A stretch of DNA of 14,742 bases from an uncultured bacterium (GTDB lineage: Bacteria > Patescibacteriota > Minisyncoccia > Phycocordibacterales > CAWITU01). Both the position numbers and the translations under genes were made by a program. Positions 13,293 through 14,742 of the stretch are shown here, piece after piece. The notes beneath the pieces were generated by a model. It did not search any database. It had not been told where the DNA came from and worked only from the letters and a program-made list of their open reading frames with translations. Position 1 is the stretch's first letter, and the number at the start of each line of letters is the position of its first letter. Where the stretch lies: assembly GCA_903958115.1 (NCBI GenBank), contig CAJBRS010000047.1, forward strand, positions 1 to 14,742, written 5' to 3'.

Positions 13293-13663
13293 TACATCAT
13301 CTTAACGTCGATGTTTACACCGGACGGTAGACTTAAGTTTGTCAGAGCCTCCACCACCTTAGCATTAGGATTTACAATGTCAATTAATCGCTTGTGAACT
13401 CTCATCTCAAATTGTTCTCGCGCATTTTTATAGACGAAAGCCGAACGATTAACTGTGTACTTCTTAATCTCTGTTGGAAGAGGGATTGGACCAAGCACCT
13501 TCGCATCATAGCGAAGGGCTGTATCCATAATTTGTTTTACTGATGCGTCAAGAATCTTATATTCGTAAGCTCGAACACGAATGCGGAGCTTTGCAATACC
13601 ATCAGCTTTTGGAGCTGTTGTTTTTGTTTTTGGCGCTTTTTTTGTTTTTGTTGTTTCAGACAT
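13292..13663 (-). CDS. rpsJ: 30S ribosomal protein S10, with N-terminal extension
   Basis: Head protein of the small subunit and, as NusE, the partner of NusB in antitermination. It has 123 residues against about 103 usually. The first 22 residues are a Lys/Thr/Ala/Pro-rich extension; the family core starts at IAKLRIRVRAYEYKILD. KNAREQFEMRVHKRLIDI (about 79-96) is the hallmark. The ATG is in the loop of a small hairpin, CAGAC/GTCTG (13653-13665), and another, GACTTC/GAAGTC, lies in the 33-bp gap after tuf. No promoter is seen, so it is read through from tuf. Confidence 0.96.
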   Translation of the reverse strand: MSETTKTKKAPKTKTTAPKADGIAKLRIRVRAYEYKILDASVKQIMDTALRYDAKVLGPIPLPTEIKKYTVNRSAFVYKNAREQFEMRVHKRLIDIVNPNAKVVEALTNLSLPSGVNIDVKMM

Positions 13664-13696
13664 AGTCTGGGTGACTTCATCTCGAAGTCTAGGGTT

Positions 13697-14742
13697 TTAT
13701 TTAACGATTTTGGTTACAACTCCGGCACCTACTGTCTTACCTCCTTCTCGGATAGCAAAACGGTTTTTCTCTTCAAGAGCGACTGGGGCTACAAGAACTA
13801 CCTTGAAGGTAACGGTATCTCCTGGCATAACCATTTCTACTCCTTCTTTCAATGTTACTTCTCCAGTAACGTCAGTTGTTCGGATGTAGAACTGTGGCTT
13901 ATATCCTGAGAAGAATGGTGTGTGTCGGCCTCCTTCTTCCTTCTTCAAAATGTAAACTTCAGCTTCAAAGTCTGTGTGAGGAGTCACTGATCCTGGCTTA
14001 GCCAAGACCTGACCACGATGAATGTCATCTTTCTTAAGACCTCGAACTAGGATACCAGCATTGTCGCCGGCGATACCTTCAGCTAGAGATTTGTTGAACA
14101 TTTCAATACCAGTAACAACAGTCTTCTGTGTGTCTTTGATACCAACAATTTCAATTTCTTCACCTACCTTGATAATACCTCGTTCGATACGTCCAGTAAC
14201 CACTGTTCCTCGGCCTTCAATTGAGAAGATGTCTTCTACTGGCATAAGGAATGGCTTGTCAGTTTCTCGAACTGGAACTGGAATATAGGTATCAAGAGCG
14301 TTTGTAAGATCAATGATCTTCTTTGCCCATTCATCATCAGCGCTTTTAGCTTCTAGAGCCTTAAGAGCTGAACCCCGAATAACTGGGGCACCAGCGCCAT
14401 CAAAACCTTGCTTTGTAAGAAGTTCTCGAACTTCTTCCTCAACTAGATCGATAAGTTCTGTATCAGGCACCATATCGCACTTGTTTAAGAAAACGATAAT
14501 CTTAGGCACACCAACCTGCTTAGCAAGAAGAACGTGCTCTCGAGTCTGGGGCATAACACCATCAGTTGCAGCTACCACAAGAACAGCACCGTCCATCTGA
14601 GCGGCACCAGTAATCATGTTTTTGATGTAGTCAGCGTGTCCTGGAGCATCAATGTGAGCATAGTGACGTGCTGGAGTCCAGTATTCGTTATGAGAAAGAG
14701 CAATCGTGATACCACGAGCCTTTTCTTCAGGAGCTGAGTCAA
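13697..14742 (-). CDS. tuf: Elongation factor Tu (5' end outside window)
   Basis: GTPase that brings aminoacyl-tRNA to the ribosome. The frame runs to the window edge; 347 residues are visible, lacking about the first 50, including the P-loop. Visible GTPase motifs are the switch I end RGITI, the G3 motif as DAPGHADY (E. coli has DCPGHADY), the G4 motif NKCD and the G5-like GSALKAL. Domains 2 and 3 follow, with the C-terminal end REGGKTVGAGVVTKIVK. It lies 33 bp upstream of rpsJ, the classic join of the str and S10 operons. Confidence 0.97.
   Translation of the reverse strand, partial: DSAPEEKARGITIALSHNEYWTPARHYAHIDAPGHADYIKNMITGAAQMDGAVLVVAATDGVMPQTREHVLLAKQVGVPKIIVFLNKCDMVPDTELIDLVEEEVRELLTKQGFDGAGAPVIRGSALKALEAKSADDEWAKKIIDLTNALDTYIPVPVRETDKPFLMPVEDIFSIEGRGTVVTGRIERGIIKVGEEIEIVGIKDTQKTVVTGIEMFNKSLAEGIAGDNAGILVRGLKKDDIHRGQVLAKPGSVTPHTDFEAEVYILKKEEGGRHTPFFSGYKPQFYIRTTDVTGEVTLKEGVEMVMPGDTVTFKVVLVAPVALEEKNRFAIREGGKTVGAGVVTKIVK

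Noticed and set aside
13581..14737. Open frames on the plus strand opposite tuf and rpsJ, and similar ones opposite other ribosomal genes
   Set aside because: They are antisense shadows of strongly conserved genes and show no recognisable domains.

Overview
This window is the ribosomal-protein core of a bacterial chromosome: the end of the str operon, then the S10 and spc operons, all on the minus strand. It is most likely from the candidate phyla radiation (Patescibacteria), probably Parcubacteria-like. The evidence is an AT-rich sequence, a compact gene order, no L30 gene between S5 and L15 (a known CPR trait), no L29 gene between L16 and S17, low-complexity tails on several ribosomal proteins, and almost no Shine-Dalgarno sequences. 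The phylum is inferred from these traits; no tree was made.

Layout, following minus-strand transcription from high to low coordinates. Unit A (14742-10793) is tuf (5' end cut by the window), rpsJ, rplC, rplD, rplW, rplB, and ends in a 38-bp perfect palindrome that reads as a bidirectional terminator. A 242-bp gap (10551-10792) then interrupts the S10 operon. It holds the palindrome, a very large hairpin and a good promoter. Unit B (10550-3376) is rpsS, rplV, rpsC, rplP, rpsQ, rplN, rplX, rplE, rpsN, rpsH, rplF, rplR, rpsE, rplO, secY, with a second promoter just before rpsN. A different large hairpin (3283-3377) closes it. Unit C (3226-701) is adk, map and a Tat-signal JAMM-metalloprotease-like protein. 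Unit D (145-723, plus strand) is a small membrane protein with a bacterial PH domain; it converges on unit C and overlaps it by 23 bp.

The genes make ribosomes and the machinery around them: EF-Tu delivers aminoacyl-tRNA, SecY takes nascent membrane proteins, methionine aminopeptidase trims the new N-termini, and adenylate kinase balances adenine nucleotides.

The most unusual signal is non-coding. Two giant hairpins (1-113 and 10609-10703) have perfect stems of 41 and 33 bp that are unrelated in sequence, yet both enclose the same asymmetric core: CTAAG, a small covarying hairpin, then GCCCCGGAGCG. Both abut an extended -10 promoter. This looks like an undescribed structured DNA or RNA element family. 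Second, the rpsS and rpsN promoters share a leader design: the transcript starts at a 6-bp hairpin, runs into a U-rich tract, and reaches the AUG without a Shine-Dalgarno.
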